DNA of 64,000 nucleotides from Pseudomonas sp. FEN (GTDB lineage Bacteria > Pseudomonadota > Gammaproteobacteria > Pseudomonadales > Pseudomonadaceae): NCBI RefSeq assembly GCF_904067045.1, contig NZ_CAJFDC010000007.1, positions 1 through 64,000 of the forward strand, written 5' to 3'. The notes beneath the pieces were generated by a model. It was not told the origin of the DNA. It was given only the letters and a program-made list of their open reading frames with translations, and made no database searches. Below, piece by piece: positions 18,401 to 28,546 of the stretch (its first letter is position 1; each line of letters opens with the position of its first letter). The translations under genes and the position numbers were made by a program.

Positions 18401-19780
18401 ATGATTAAAGATCCCTTTTCACGCCTGGGCCTCGACCGCGAAGTCCTCACTGTCAGCCAGCTCAACGGCCGCGCGCGGGTGTTGCTCGAAGACGTGTTCA
18501 GCAATATCTGGGTCGAAGGCGAAATCTCCAACCTCGCCCGTCCGGCGTCCGGCCATGTCTATTTCACCCTCAAGGACAGCGGCGCCCAGGTGCGTTGCGC
18601 GTTGTTCCGACAGAATGCCGCCCGCGTGCGCCAAGCGCTGAAGGACGGCCTGGCGGTCAAGGTACGTGGCAAGGTCTCGCTGTTCGAAGGCCGTGGCGAC
18701 TACCAGCTGATTCTCGATACCGTGGAACCGGCCGGCGATGGCGCCCTGCGCCTGGCCTTCGACGCGCTGAAGGAAAAACTCAGCGCCGAAGGCCTGTTCA
18801 GTGCCGAACGCAAGGTCCCGCTGCCCGCGCATCCGCAACGCATCGGCATTATCAGCTCGCCCACCGGGGCGGTGATCCGCGACATCATCAGTGTCTTCCG
18901 CCGTCGCGCACCGCAAGTCGAGCTGACGCTGATCCCCACCGCCGTACAGGGCCGCGAAGCCATCGGGCAGATCGTCCGGGCCCTGAAGCTCGCCGATGCC
19001 AAGGGCTTCGATGCGCTGATCCTGGCCCGTGGCGGCGGCTCGCTGGAGGACCTCTGGTGCTTCAACGAAGAAGCCGTGGCTCGTGCGGTGGACGCCTGCG
19101 TCACGCCGATCGTCAGTGCCGTCGGCCATGAAACCGATGTGTCCATCTGCGACTTTGTCGCCGATGTCCGCGCCCCGACCCCCTCCGCCGCCGCCGAGTT
19201 GCTGGCCCCGGACGCCAGCGACCTGCTACGCCGGGTCGAGAGCCTGCACCGGCGGTTGGTGATGCGCATACGCGACCGCCTGATGCGCGATCGCCTGCGC
19301 CTCGATGGCCTGGCCCGACGCCTGCGTCATCCCGGCGAGCGCCTGCGCCAGCAGGCCCAACGCCTGGATGACCTGGACATGCGCCTGCGCCGGGCCTTCG
19401 AGCGCCAGCTCAATACCCGCCGGGAAAAACTGCTCCGCCTGGAAACCCGTCTCGCCGGGCAACATCCGGGGCGCCAACTGGCCCTGTTACGCCAACGCCT
19501 GGACAGCCTCGCCGCGCGCCTGCCACGGGCCATGCGCGAGGGCCTGAAAGCCCGGCGCCTGCAACTGCAAAGCCAAATGCAGACACTTCATGTAGTAAGT
19601 CCTCTCGCAACCCTGGGTCGTGGCTACAGTATTCTACTGGACGAGCGCGGCCAGGCGATCCGCAGCGCCAGGCAGACCCATACCGGCCAACGCCTGAAGG
19701 CAAGACTGGGCGAGGGGGAATTGCAGGTGCGGGTCGAGGACAATCACCTGACGCCAGTCACCCTTTCTCTACTGGACTGA
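18401..19780 (+). CDS. xseA: Exodeoxyribonuclease VII large subunit
   Basis: With XseB it degrades single-stranded DNA from both ends. The 459-residue protein has an N-terminal OB-fold (LTVSQLNGRARVLLEDVFSN, then W-V-E-G-E-I-S-N), a central catalytic domain with ISSPTGAVIRDI, ARGGGS and VGHETD, and a long Arg-rich coiled-coil C-terminal part. The ATG at 18401 (MIKDPFSRLG) is the usual Pseudomonas start; an ATG nine bases earlier is possible. The M23 peptidase gene follows by 18 bp, so they are likely cotranscribed. Confidence 0.97.
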   Translation: MIKDPFSRLGLDREVLTVSQLNGRARVLLEDVFSNIWVEGEISNLARPASGHVYFTLKDSGAQVRCALFRQNAARVRQALKDGLAVKVRGKVSLFEGRGDYQLILDTVEPAGDGALRLAFDALKEKLSAEGLFSAERKVPLPAHPQRIGIISSPTGAVIRDIISVFRRRAPQVELTLIPTAVQGREAIGQIVRALKLADAKGFDALILARGGGSLEDLWCFNEEAVARAVDACVTPIVSAVGHETDVSICDFVADVRAPTPSAAAELLAPDASDLLRRVESLHRRLVMRIRDRLMRDRLRLDGLARRLRHPGERLRQQAQRLDDLDMRLRRAFERQLNTRREKLLRLETRLAGQHPGRQLALLRQRLDSLAARLPRAMREGLKARRLQLQSQMQTLHVVSPLATLGRGYSILLDERGQAIRSARQTHTGQRLKARLGEGELQVRVEDNHLTPVTLSLLD

Positions 19781-19798
19781 ACGTCAAGGGATCAGAAC

Positions 19799-20620
19799 AT
19801 GCACCGTTTTCTCAGCGCCCTGCTGTTACTGGGCCTCGCCTTCAATGCCCAGGCGGACAGCTACATCACCCGCCTGCTGAACAAGCCGGTGCCCGGCGGC
19901 GTCGCAGTGGTCGATCTCGGGCCAGGCAGCCAGGCCCCCAAGGCCAGCTACCAGGGCAAGCCGGTGTTGGTGGTCAAGGAGCAGAACAGCTGGCTGGCGA
20001 TTGTCGGTATTCCCCTGAGCGTGAAGCCCGGCAGCCAGCAGATCAGTTCGGCGGGGCGCAACCTGAGTTTCAATGTCGGCGGCAAGAAGTACCCGGAACA
20101 GCACATCACCTTGAAGAACACCCGGCAGGTCAACCCGAACCCGGCCGACCTCAAGCGCATTGACGAAGAACTGGCGATACAGATTCGCGCCTATCGCAGC
20201 TTCAGCCCCGGCACGCCAAGCAACCTGCTGCTGGACAAGCCGGTCAACGGCCCGCTGTCGAGCCGTTTCGGCGTGCGCCGTTTCTTCAATGGCGAGGAAC
20301 GCAACCCGCACGCCGGGTTGGACTTCGCGGTTCCGGCGGGCACACCGATCAAGACGCCGGCGGCGGGCAAGGTGATCCTGATCGGCAATTACTTCTTCAA
20401 TGGCAACACCGTGTTCGTCGATCACGGCCAGGGCTTTATCAGCATGTTCTGCCATATGTCGAAGATCGACGTGCGGGTGGGCCAGTCCCTGGCGCGCGGG
20501 GCGCTGGTCGGCAAGGTCGGTGCGACGGGCCGCGCGACCGGACCACATATGCACTGGAACGTCAGCCTGAATGACGCGCGGGTCGATCCGGCGATCTTTA
20601 TCGGCGCGTTCCAGCCCTGA
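19799..20620 (+). CDS. Periplasmic M23-family (LytM) peptidase
   Basis: Zinc endopeptidase acting on peptidoglycan cross-links, or an amidase activator if inactive. The 273-residue protein has a signal peptide (about 1-19, ending in A-Q-A), a beta-rich middle region and a C-terminal LytM domain. The metal ligands are visible: H171 and D175 in N-P-H-A-G-L-D-F, and H252 with H250 in G-P-H-M-H-W. All are present, so it should be active. It follows xseA closely. It is not NlpD or MepM by context. Confidence 0.92.
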   Translation: MHRFLSALLLLGLAFNAQADSYITRLLNKPVPGGVAVVDLGPGSQAPKASYQGKPVLVVKEQNSWLAIVGIPLSVKPGSQQISSAGRNLSFNVGGKKYPEQHITLKNTRQVNPNPADLKRIDEELAIQIRAYRSFSPGTPSNLLLDKPVNGPLSSRFGVRRFFNGEERNPHAGLDFAVPAGTPIKTPAAGKVILIGNYFFNGNTVFVDHGQGFISMFCHMSKIDVRVGQSLARGALVGKVGATGRATGPHMHWNVSLNDARVDPAIFIGAFQP

Positions 20621-20844
20621 TCCCCTCCCCCCTCCTACAAGGACCGCGTTCAATCCGGGCGATCGGTGTCGCGACCAATAACCCCGCCGACGAAGATTGC
20701 GCGGCGCCAAAATAGTGCGCAATTGTTCTAGATTTTTAGTCACTCACGCAGAATAAAATCTCGAAAAAGTCGTTCCCACGAGTATTCCTCTCAATTTTCC
20801 CCACAGGCTTGCCATCTTTCACCTCAATGGTTAGGGTTGAATCC

Positions 20845-20922
20845 ATGAAAACTTCTCACACCCTCATTCAGCGACGTCAACATCGCAGCCTCTGCCTTGT
20901 CAGTGCACGACTGCCAGGCTGA
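20845..20922 (+). CDS. Possible leader peptide upstream of leuA
   Basis: The gap 20621-21010 ahead of leuA holds no longer gene. A 25-codon frame (MKTSHTLIQRRQHRSLCLVS, then ARLPG) starts at 20845 and ends 88 bp before leuA; a GC stem with a T-rich loop (20973-20990, GGCCG/CGGCC) lies between. It could be an attenuation leader, but it has no run of Leu codons and four scattered Arg codons, and its ribosome site is weak. Treat as tentative. Confidence 0.25.
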   Translation: MKTSHTLIQRRQHRSLCLVSARLPG

Positions 20923-21010
20923 ATCGCGCGACCTCGTCCCCCGGTTTTCTCCCTGACAACACATTACTGGCCGGCCGCCTTTTTTCGGCCCTGACCCCAA
21001 GGAATTTTCC

Positions 21011-22693
21011 ATGAGCATGCTCAAAGACCCGTCTTCGAAGTACCGTGCGTTCCCCACCATCGATCTCCCGGACCGCACCTGGCCGTCGAAAACCATCACC
21101 AGCGCGCCGATCTGGTGCAGCTCCGACCTGCGCGACGGCAACCAGTCGCTGATCGAGCCGATGGATGCGGTGAAGAAACTGCGCTTCTGGAAAACCCTGG
21201 TCAGTGTCGGCGTGAAGGAAATCGAAGCCTCGTTCCCGGCCGCGTCGCAAACCGACTTCGACTTCGTCCGCACCCTGATCGAAGGCAACCATATCCCCGA
21301 GGACACCACCATCCAGGTGCTGACCCAGGGCCGTGAAGACCTGATCGCCCGCACCTTCGAATCGTTGCGCGGGGCCAAAAAGGCCATCGTGCACCTGTAC
21401 AACGCCACCTCGCCGTCCTTCCGCCGCATCGTCTTCAACCAGGACAAGGACGGGGTCAAGGCCATCGCGGTCAACGCCGCCAAGCTGTTCGTCAAATATG
21501 CCGCCCAGCAGCCGGAAACCCAGTGGCAGTTCGAATACTCCCCGGAAACCTTCAGCGCCACCGAGCTGGAGTTCGCCAAGGAAGTCTGTGATGCGGTGAT
21601 CGAAGTCTGGAACCCGACGCCCGAGCACAAGGTAATCCTCAACCTGCCAGCGACTGTCGAGTGCGCCACACCGAACATCTATGCCGACCAGATCGAGTGG
21701 TTCGGTCGCCATATCAATCGTCGTGACAGCGTGATCATCAGCCTGCACACCCACAATGACCGTGGCACCGGCGTGGCCGCCACTGAACTGGGCCTGATGG
21801 CCGGCGCCGACCGCGTCGAAGGCTGCCTGTTCGGCAACGGCGAGCGTACCGGTAACGTCGACCTGGTCACCGTGGCCCTGAACATGTACACCCAGGGTCT
21901 CGACCCCGAACTGAACTTCTCCGACATCGACGGCGTGCGCAAGGTGGTCGAGGAGTGCAACCAGCTTCCGGTGCACCCACGCCACCCGTATGTCGGCGAC
22001 CTGGTGCACACCGCGTTCTCCGGCTCCCACCAGGACGCGATCCGCAAGGGCTTTGCCCAGCAGCAAGCCGACGCCCTGTGGGAAGTGCCGTACCTGCCGA
22101 TCGACCCGGCCGACATCGGTCGCAGCTACGAGGCGGTGATCCGCGTCAACAGCCAGTCGGGCAAGGGCGGTATCGCCTACCTGTTGGAACAGGAATACGG
22201 CATCAGCCTGCCACGTCGCATGCAGATCGAGTTCAGCCAGGTGGTGCAGCGGGAAACCGACCGCCTCGGCCTGGAAATGACCGCGCAACAGATCCATGCG
22301 CTGTTGCACAGCGAGTACCTGCAAGCCAATACCCCGTACTCGCTGGTCAGCCATCGCCTGCAGGAAGAAAACGGTCACAGTGCCGTGGAAGTGGAAGTGG
22401 CGAGCAAGGGCCAGGGCGAGACCAACCTGCACTGGCGCGGCAAGGGCAACGGTGCCCTGGAAGCGCTGGTGGCCGGCTTGCCACTGCCGGTGGAGATCAT
22501 GGACTACAACGAGCACGCCATCGGTGCCGGGACCAATGCCAAGGCCGCGGCCTATATCGAGCTGCGGGTCAATGGCGAACGGGCGGTGCACGGCGTGGGT
22601 ATCGATGAGAACATCACCACCGCCAGCTTCAAGGCACTGTTCAGTGCACTGAACCGCTCGCTGAGCCAGGTGAGCACCACCAAGGCGGCGTAA
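21011..22693 (+). CDS. leuA: 2-isopropylmalate synthase
   Basis: Condenses acetyl-CoA with 2-oxoisovalerate in the first step of leucine synthesis. The 560-residue protein is of the longer class: TIM-barrel with S-S-D-L-R-D-G-N-Q at about 38-46, the metal-site HTHNDRGTG, a linker and a C-terminal regulatory domain that binds leucine, ending near residue 555. An AAGGAA box lies ahead of the ATG. It stands alone with its own terminator, as in other pseudomonads. Confidence 0.97.
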   Translation: MSMLKDPSSKYRAFPTIDLPDRTWPSKTITSAPIWCSSDLRDGNQSLIEPMDAVKKLRFWKTLVSVGVKEIEASFPAASQTDFDFVRTLIEGNHIPEDTTIQVLTQGREDLIARTFESLRGAKKAIVHLYNATSPSFRRIVFNQDKDGVKAIAVNAAKLFVKYAAQQPETQWQFEYSPETFSATELEFAKEVCDAVIEVWNPTPEHKVILNLPATVECATPNIYADQIEWFGRHINRRDSVIISLHTHNDRGTGVAATELGLMAGADRVEGCLFGNGERTGNVDLVTVALNMYTQGLDPELNFSDIDGVRKVVEECNQLPVHPRHPYVGDLVHTAFSGSHQDAIRKGFAQQQADALWEVPYLPIDPADIGRSYEAVIRVNSQSGKGGIAYLLEQEYGISLPRRMQIEFSQVVQRETDRLGLEMTAQQIHALLHSEYLQANTPYSLVSHRLQEENGHSAVEVEVASKGQGETNLHWRGKGNGALEALVAGLPLPVEIMDYNEHAIGAGTNAKAAAYIELRVNGERAVHGVGIDENITTASFKALFSALNRSLSQVSTTKAA

Positions 22694-22711
22694 TCGTCGG
22701 CTGAAATGAAA

Positions 22712-22745
22712 AGGCCCCGGTGGTGTGAACCCCGGGGCCTTTTTG
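22712..22745 (+). terminator. Terminator of leuA
   Basis: A perfect 9-bp stem AGGCCCCGG/CCGGGGCCT (22712-22720 and 22732-22740) with an 11-nt loop is followed by TTTTTG, 19 bp after the leuA stop. Confidence 0.9.
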
Positions 22746-22919
22746 TGCTTCGGTGGTATTGAATACACCAGTAAGCCTTGCATCGTCTGTCCGGGCGCGA
22801 TCGCCAGCAAGCCAGCGCCTACATTAGGTTTCGGTCAGGCACAACAACTCGACTCGACACCGATCCTGTAGGAGCCGCCGGTCGACGCTCGATTGCCGGC
22901 GATAAACGATAACGCGGTC

Positions 22920-23714
22920 TCAGTGATTCAGCTCGAAGCCGTCGGCATCCAGGTAGGCCGGAAACCGCGTCCGATAGGCCGCCAGGTCCGCCGCGCTCAA
23001 GGTGACCTGGAACACGCCATCGGCCTCCCCCGCGCCCAGCAACGACTCGCCCTGGAAATCCAGCACATGGCTGTCGCCGGTATAGGCGAAACCCTTGCCA
23101 TCGACGCCGATACGGTTCACCGCCGCCACATAGCACAGGTTTTCAATCGCCCGGGCCGGCAACAGCCGGTTCCAGTGCAACCGCCGCGCGCCCGGCCAGT
23201 TGGCGCTGTACAGCAGCAGGTCGGTGTCCAGGGCATCGCGGCTCCACACCGGGAAACGCAGGTCGTAGCAGATCAGTGGCCGCACCCGCCAGCCCTTGAG
23301 CTCGAACTGCACCTGGCGCTCGCCCGGGGTGTAATGATTGTGCTCGCCGGCCATGCGGAACAGGTGACGCTTGTCGTAGTGCAGCACCTCGCCATCCGGT
23401 CGCGCCCACAACAGACGATTACGGTGACTGCCATCGGCGGCGCGGATAATCACGCTGCCGGTGATCACCGCGTCGAACTTCTTCGCCTGCGCCCGCAGCC
23501 AGTGACTGGTCGGGCCGTTTTCGGCTTCGGCCAGGGTCTGCGACGCCATGGAGAAGCCCGTGGTGAACATCTCCGGCAGGATTACCAGATCAGCCCCCGC
23601 GGCCTGCTCCAGCAGCACCTCGAAATGCTCCAGATTGGCCTGACGGTCATGCCAGGCCAAGGTGGTCTGCACCAAGGCGAGCTTCAGGTCGGGCAAGCCA
23701 GTCAAATCACGCAT
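22920..23714 (-). CDS. Omega-amidase (YafV-like, nitrilase superfamily)
   Basis: Hydrolyses 2-oxoglutaramate or 2-oxosuccinamate, the by-products of glutamine/asparagine transamination. The 264-residue protein has the full nitrilase triad: E48 (LPEMF), K115 (YDKRHLF) and C149 (LICYDLRFP). Its start overlaps the 3' end of the aminotransferase gene by 13 bp, so the two are translationally coupled. That pairing matches the glutamine transaminase/omega-amidase pathway that recycles the methionine keto acid KMTB. Confidence 0.9.
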   Translation of the reverse strand: MRDLTGLPDLKLALVQTTLAWHDRQANLEHFEVLLEQAAGADLVILPEMFTTGFSMASQTLAEAENGPTSHWLRAQAKKFDAVITGSVIIRAADGSHRNRLLWARPDGEVLHYDKRHLFRMAGEHNHYTPGERQVQFELKGWRVRPLICYDLRFPVWSRDALDTDLLLYSANWPGARRLHWNRLLPARAIENLCYVAAVNRIGVDGKGFAYTGDSHVLDFQGESLLGAGEADGVFQVTLSAADLAAYRTRFPAYLDADGFELNH

Positions 23715-24850
23715 AGTTTTTCCGCCGCGGTACGCAGCGTCTCCTCACGCTTGGCAAAACACAGACGCACCAGGCGCTGCCCCTCCGGCGGATTCTGGTA
23801 GAACACCGACACCGGAATGCTCGCCACGCCATGTTCACGGGTCATCCACAGGGCCATATCGACGTCGTTCAGGTCCGGGCGGATCCGCGAGTAATCCACC
23901 AACTGGAAGTAGGTGCCCGCCGCCCGGGTAAAGCTGAAACGCGACTCGCCGAGCAGATCGCAGAACAGGTCGCGCTTCTCCTGGTAGAACGCCGGCAGTT
24001 CCTCGACATGCTGCGGATGCATGGCCATGAAATCGGCCAATGCATACTGCAACGGCGTCACGCCACAGAAGCTGACGTACTGGTGCACCTTGCGCAGTTC
24101 GGCGGTAAGGGCCGGCGGCGCCACCACATAGCCGGTTTTCCAGCCGGTGACGTGGTAGGTCTTGCCGAACGAGCTGACCACGAAGGCGCGCTGATACAAC
24201 GCCTCGTGGGCCAGTACGCTGGCATGGGGCACGCCGTCGAACACCAGGTGCTCGTAGACTTCATCGCTGACCAGGTAGATATCGCGGTCGGCGATCAGTT
24301 GCGCCAACTGATCCAGCTCGGCATGAGTGATCAACGCGCCGCTGGGATTGTGCGGGCTGTTGAGGATGATCATGCGGGTACGCGGGCTCAGGGCATCGGT
24401 GAGCTTCTGCCAGTCAATGGAAAAGTCCTCCAGCCCCAGTTGCACATGCACGCAACGCCCGCCGGCCAATTCCACCGAGGGTTCGTAGCTGTCGTAGCAA
24501 GGGTCGAAGACAATCACCTCGTCACCGGGGTGGATCACCGCCTGGATCGCACAGAAGATCGCCTGGGTCGCCCCGGGGGTGATGGTGATCTCGGCATCGG
24601 CGTTTACATGCACGCCGTAGCTGCGAGAGATTTTCGCCGCCACCTGCTGGCGCAGGGCGGGTAGCCCGGTCATCGGCGCATACTGGTTGTGGCCGTTGTT
24701 GACATGGCGGCCAACAGCGTCACGCAGGGCTTGCGGCCCATCGAAATCCGGGAACCCCTGGGACAGGTTCAGCGCGCCGGTTTCCACCGCGAGCGCAGAC
24801 ATACGGGTAAAGATAGTGGTGCCGACATTCGGCAACTTGCTGGTGATCAT
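23702..24850 (-). CDS. Methionine/glutamine aminotransferase (YbdL-like, PLP)
   Basis: Class I/II aminotransferase of the kynurenine/methionine group; the E. coli counterpart YbdL prefers methionine. The 382-residue protein shows NLSQGFPDF at the start, NSPHNPSG, the cofactor lysine K230 in SSFGKTYHVTGWK, and a C-terminal Arg in RLCFAKREE. ATG at 24850 (MITSKLPNVG) is preferred over the ATG at 24874. It is followed by the omega-amidase gene in a coupled operon, which supports a role in methionine salvage. Confidence 0.9.
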   Translation of the reverse strand: MITSKLPNVGTTIFTRMSALAVETGALNLSQGFPDFDGPQALRDAVGRHVNNGHNQYAPMTGLPALRQQVAAKISRSYGVHVNADAEITITPGATQAIFCAIQAVIHPGDEVIVFDPCYDSYEPSVELAGGRCVHVQLGLEDFSIDWQKLTDALSPRTRMIILNSPHNPSGALITHAELDQLAQLIADRDIYLVSDEVYEHLVFDGVPHASVLAHEALYQRAFVVSSFGKTYHVTGWKTGYVVAPPALTAELRKVHQYVSFCGVTPLQYALADFMAMHPQHVEELPAFYQEKRDLFCDLLGESRFSFTRAAGTYFQLVDYSRIRPDLNDVDMALWMTREHGVASIPVSVFYQNPPEGQRLVRLCFAKREETLRTAAEKLCVI

Positions 24851-24964
24851 GGGGTCGTTTTCCCTGCTGAACATCCGGCGCTACGGGGCACGGGAGGGGT
24901 TCGAGGATAACGTAAACGCCAGGCATGAAAAAGGGCGCCAAGGCGCCCGTTTTCCAGACCTGTA

Positions 24965-26440
24965 TCAGCGTTTCTTGTCGCGACGCTTCTTGTCGGCCTT
25001 CTTGTGGTGCGACATCATCCGGCGCTTCTTGTTGACCTGGCGGTCGGTCAGCGCGGTCTTGTTGCCTTCATACGGGTTCTCGCCGCCCTTGAACTCGATG
25101 CGGATCGGTGTCCCCACCAGCTTCAGCACGCGGCGATAGGTGTTTTCCAGGTAGCGAACATAGGACTTCGGCACCTTCTCCACCTGGTTGCCGTGGATCA
25201 CGATCAGCGGCGGGTTGGCCCCGCCCAGGTGCGCGTAGCGCAGCTTGATCCGACGGCTGTTGACCATCGGCGGCGCGTGTTCGCTCACCGCATCTTCGAG
25301 GATCTGCGTCAGGCGGCTGGTCGGCCAGCGGGTGACCGCCGACTTGAAGGAGTTCTGCACCGACTGGTACAGGTTGCCCACGCCCGTGCCGTGCAAGGCC
25401 GAGATAAAGTGGATGTCGGCGAAGTCGACGAAGAACAACCGGCGCTCCAGCTCGATCTTGACGAAATCACGCTCGCCCGGGGTCATGCCGTCCCATTTGT
25501 TCAGGGCGATGACCAGCGCGCGACCGGACTCCAGGGCAAACCCGAGCAGGTTGAGGTCGTGGTCGACCACGCCTTCGCGGGCGTCCATGACGAAGATCAC
25601 GACGTTGGCGTCCTTGATCGCCTGCAGGGTTTTCACCACGGAGAACTTTTCGACTTCCTCGTGGATCTTGCCGCGCTTGCGGACACCGGCGGTGTCGATC
25701 AGCGTGTACTTCTCGTCGTTACGCTCGAACGGGATGTAGATACTGTCGCGGGTGGTACCGGGCTGGTCATAGACGATCACCCGGTCTTCACCGAGCATGC
25801 GGTTGACCAGGGTCGACTTGCCGACGTTCGGCCGGCCGATGATGGCGATCTTGATGCCATCCTTCTCGCTCGGGCCGGGAATGCGCTTGGCTTCTTCACC
25901 TTCGGCAACGTCTTCGGTCTCGCCGTCTTCCGGCTCGTCCTCGTCGTCTTTCGGGAAGTCGCTCAGGGCGATCTCCAGCATCTGGGTGATGCCGCGACCG
26001 TGGGCGCCGGCGATCGGGATCGCATCGCCCAGGCCCATCGGGCTGAATTCGGCGCGAGCCATATCCGGGTCGATGTTATCGACCTTGTTGGCGACCACGT
26101 AGGAACGCTTGTTACGTTTGCGCAGGTGCTCGCCGATCATCTGGTCAGCGGCGGTGAAGCCGGCCTTGGCATCTACCAGGAACAGCACGACATCGGCTTC
26201 TTCAATGGCCAGCAGCGACTGCTCGGCCATCTTTTCGTCCATGCCATGCTCGTCGCCGGAAATACCGCCGGTGTCGATCAGGATATAGGTGCGCCCTTGC
26301 CACTTTGCCTCACCGTATTGGCGATCACGGGTCAGACCGGACAAGTCGCCGACAATGGCGTCGCGAGTCCTGGTCAGGCGGTTGAACAAGGTGGACTTGC
26401 CGACGTTCGGTCGGCCCACCAGGGCGATTACGGGAACCAT
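24965..26440 (-). CDS. der: Ribosome-assembly GTPase Der (EngA)
   Basis: Essential GTPase for maturation of the large ribosomal subunit. The 491-residue protein has two tandem G domains, each with GRPNVGKS (near residues 8 and 205) and NKxD (NKVD, NKWD), an acidic linker rich in Asp/Glu between them, a C-terminal KH-like domain and a Lys/Arg-rich tail. The ATG at 26440 ([10 protein letters not shown]) has GGAG seven bases ahead; the GTG four codons earlier is less likely. It lies 281 bp after bamB in the same direction. Confidence 0.97.
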   Translation of the reverse strand: MVPVIALVGRPNVGKSTLFNRLTRTRDAIVGDLSGLTRDRQYGEAKWQGRTYILIDTGGISGDEHGMDEKMAEQSLLAIEEADVVLFLVDAKAGFTAADQMIGEHLRKRNKRSYVVANKVDNIDPDMARAEFSPMGLGDAIPIAGAHGRGITQMLEIALSDFPKDDEDEPEDGETEDVAEGEEAKRIPGPSEKDGIKIAIIGRPNVGKSTLVNRMLGEDRVIVYDQPGTTRDSIYIPFERNDEKYTLIDTAGVRKRGKIHEEVEKFSVVKTLQAIKDANVVIFVMDAREGVVDHDLNLLGFALESGRALVIALNKWDGMTPGERDFVKIELERRLFFVDFADIHFISALHGTGVGNLYQSVQNSFKSAVTRWPTSRLTQILEDAVSEHAPPMVNSRRIKLRYAHLGGANPPLIVIHGNQVEKVPKSYVRYLENTYRRVLKLVGTPIRIEFKGGENPYEGNKTALTDRQVNKKRRMMSHHKKADKKRRDKKR

Positions 26441-26475
26441 GCGGCTCTCCACTTCGTTATTTCAGAAAATACAAA

Positions 26476-26679
26476 AGCCGCTGCAAGGCAGCGGCTGGTG
26501 CTCGGGGCAGCACCGGGAGGTGCCGCAAACCTCGCCGGGGCAAGGCCGCTTGGGGGTACCCCCAAGCATAGTCAAACCTGTTTTTTGCACCTGAAGTGCC
26601 TGCGCTCGATCATGCTGCGTTGAAGATCAGTTCGCAATGCTCATTGACGAACGTCAACTCCGCTTGCTCACTGATCTTC
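26476..26679. other. Structured spacer between bamB and der
   Basis: The gap holds no gene but three symmetric elements. A 9-bp stem AGCCGCTGC/GCAGCGGCT (26476-26496) is followed, on the minus strand, by TTTTGTATTTT and should be a terminator or attenuator before der. GCTTGGGGGTACCCCCAAGC at 26548-26567 is a perfect 20-bp palindrome. GAAGATCAGT (26622-26631) and ACTGATCTTC (26670-26679) form a 10-bp inverted repeat around 38 bp. Confidence 0.6.
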
Positions 26680-26720
26680 GCCTTGCCTGATCTTCGCTCG
26701 GCGACTTCAGGGACTAAAAA

Positions 26721-27872
26721 CTACTTGATGGTCAGGGCTTCCAGTTTGCCGCTGTTGCCATACACGTAAATCATGTCACCCACCACCAGCGGACGGGCAC
26801 GCAGGCCGTCGCTGTCGATACGCTCGCGACCAACGAAGCGACCGTCCACCTGGCTCAGCAGGTGCAGGTAGCCTTCGAAGTCACCTACCGCAACATAGCT
26901 GGAGAACACTTCCGGTGCCGTCAGCTGGCGGCGAGCCAGGGCATCATTGCTCCAGAGCGCCGTGGTGGAACGTTCGTCGACGCCCTCAACCGTGCCCGAC
27001 GCCAAGGCGACATAGACACTGCCGAAACCCTGGGCCACACCCGCGTAGCTGGAAGCATCACGCTGCCAAAGCACGCGACCGCTTTCCAGCTCCAACGCCG
27101 CCATGCGGCCCTGGTAGCTGGCGACATACAGGTTGCCGCCGGACAACAGCAGGCCGCCATCGATGTCGACCACACGCTCCAGCTCCGAACGCCCTTGCGG
27201 AATGGCCACGCGGGCTTCCCACGCGGGCACGCCGTTCTGGGTGTCCAGAGCGACCACTTTACCGGTGGACAGACCCGCCACCGCCAGGTGGTTGGTCACG
27301 ATCGGCGCACCAGTGCCACGCAGCGTCAGGACCGCCGGGGTGCTGTCATACAACCAGCGCTGGCTGCCGGTGCTGGCATCGAGGCCGATCACACGGTCGT
27401 CCTGGGTCTGCACAACCACCACGTCACCGTTGGTGGCCGGCGGAGCCAGCACTTCGCTGGTCACCTGGGCGCGCCATTTCTGCTCGCCGCTGCTGGCATC
27501 CAGGGCAATCACTTCGCCCTTGAGGGTACCCATCAGCACCAGGCCGTAGCCGACGCCGATCGCACCGGAAACCGGCAGCTCCAGGTCTTTCTTCCACTTC
27601 ACGTCGCCGTTCATGCGGTCCATGGCGACCACTACGCCGGTCGCATCGGCCGCGTAAATGGTATCGCCGTCAACCGCCGGGACCAATATGTTGTAGATCT
27701 TGCCCTGGCCGTCGCCGATGGAACGGCTCCACTGTTTCTGCAAAACCACTTCCTCCTTGAAGGAGGTCAGCTCGGCCGGTGGCAGTTCTTTCTTGCTGTT
27801 GCTGCTGCAACCCGCGGCCAGAATGGCCAGAGCCAGCAATGCTGCATGTTTCCAACGGATCACGTCACGCAT
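26721..27872 (-). CDS. bamB: Outer-membrane assembly lipoprotein BamB
   Basis: Component of the BAM complex that inserts beta-barrel proteins in the outer membrane. The 383-residue precursor has a lipoprotein signal with ALAILAAGC (Cys near 20) and an eight-bladed PQQ-type beta-propeller, seen as repeated hydrophobic strands with VVALD, VIALDASSG and similar turns. The true start is ATG 27872, which overlaps the end of yfgM by 8 bp; the longer open frame upstream is an artefact of that overlap. Confidence 0.96.
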   Translation of the reverse strand: MRDVIRWKHAALLALAILAAGCSSNSKKELPPAELTSFKEEVVLQKQWSRSIGDGQGKIYNILVPAVDGDTIYAADATGVVVAMDRMNGDVKWKKDLELPVSGAIGVGYGLVLMGTLKGEVIALDASSGEQKWRAQVTSEVLAPPATNGDVVVVQTQDDRVIGLDASTGSQRWLYDSTPAVLTLRGTGAPIVTNHLAVAGLSTGKVVALDTQNGVPAWEARVAIPQGRSELERVVDIDGGLLLSGGNLYVASYQGRMAALELESGRVLWQRDASSYAGVAQGFGSVYVALASGTVEGVDERSTTALWSNDALARRQLTAPEVFSSYVAVGDFEGYLHLLSQVDGRFVGRERIDSDGLRARPLVVGDMIYVYGNSGKLEALTIK

Positions 27873-28506
27873 CCCCTTTGGCCAGGTCGTCCAGCTTGAT
27901 TTGTAAGCCACCGACCGCTGCTTCATCAGACAGCGCCGCCTTGGCCTTTTGGTACGCGGCATGGGCTTCGTCGCTCCGACCCAGTTGAACCAACAGGTCC
28001 CCCTTGAGTTCTTCACGACTGGCCAGGAACGCCTTGTCAGCATCGCCGTCGAGCAGTTTCAGTGCATCGTCGACCTTGTTCTGTGCCGCCAGCACCTGGG
28101 CCAGGCGCTGACGCGCGACTTCGCCCAGGGTGGGGTTGGCCGGTTTGTCGGTAATGGCTTTGAGCTCGCGCGCGGCGTCGTCCAGCTTGCCGGTATCGAC
28201 CGCGACTTTCGCCACGAACAGGCTACCGTACTGCGCATAGGCACTGCCGGCAAATTCACTGTTGAGCTTGTTGGCCAAGTCCGCCACGCGTGCGGGATCA
28301 GGCTTGCCGTCCGGCGTCAGCGTGGTTTCCAGCAACTGCTGATAGAGCATCGAGGCGCCTTGCGCCTGGTTGCTCTGGTACTTGTGCCAGGCCTGCCAGC
28401 CGAACACCACTACCAGGGCCAGCAAGCCGCCAGTGACCAGGGGTTTGCCGTTACGCTGCCACCAGTCCTTCAACTCCGCCAACTGATCATCTTCGGTACT
28501 CGACAC
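27865..28506 (-). CDS. yfgM: YfgM/ancillary SecYEG translocon subunit, TPR protein
   Basis: YfgM is an inner-membrane protein linked to SecYEG and periplasmic chaperones. The 213-residue product has a short cytoplasmic N-terminus, one membrane segment (about residues 25-42, VTGGLLALVVVFGWQAW) and a periplasmic tetratricopeptide domain. The start is a GTG with AAGGAG eight bases ahead. It lies between hisS and bamB and overlaps bamB, the standard gammaproteobacterial order. Confidence 0.9.
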   Translation of the reverse strand: MSSTEDDQLAELKDWWQRNGKPLVTGGLLALVVVFGWQAWHKYQSNQAQGASMLYQQLLETTLTPDGKPDPARVADLANKLNSEFAGSAYAQYGSLFVAKVAVDTGKLDDAARELKAITDKPANPTLGEVARQRLAQVLAAQNKVDDALKLLDGDADKAFLASREELKGDLLVQLGRSDEAHAAYQKAKAALSDEAAVGGLQIKLDDLAKGDA

Positions 28507-28546
28507 CCCAATACTCCTTATTCTCTAAATCGGCTGTTTTACAGCT

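Noticed and set aside
20900..22810. A 636-codon open frame opposite leuA
   Set aside because: Antisense shadow of leuA with no recognisable motif.
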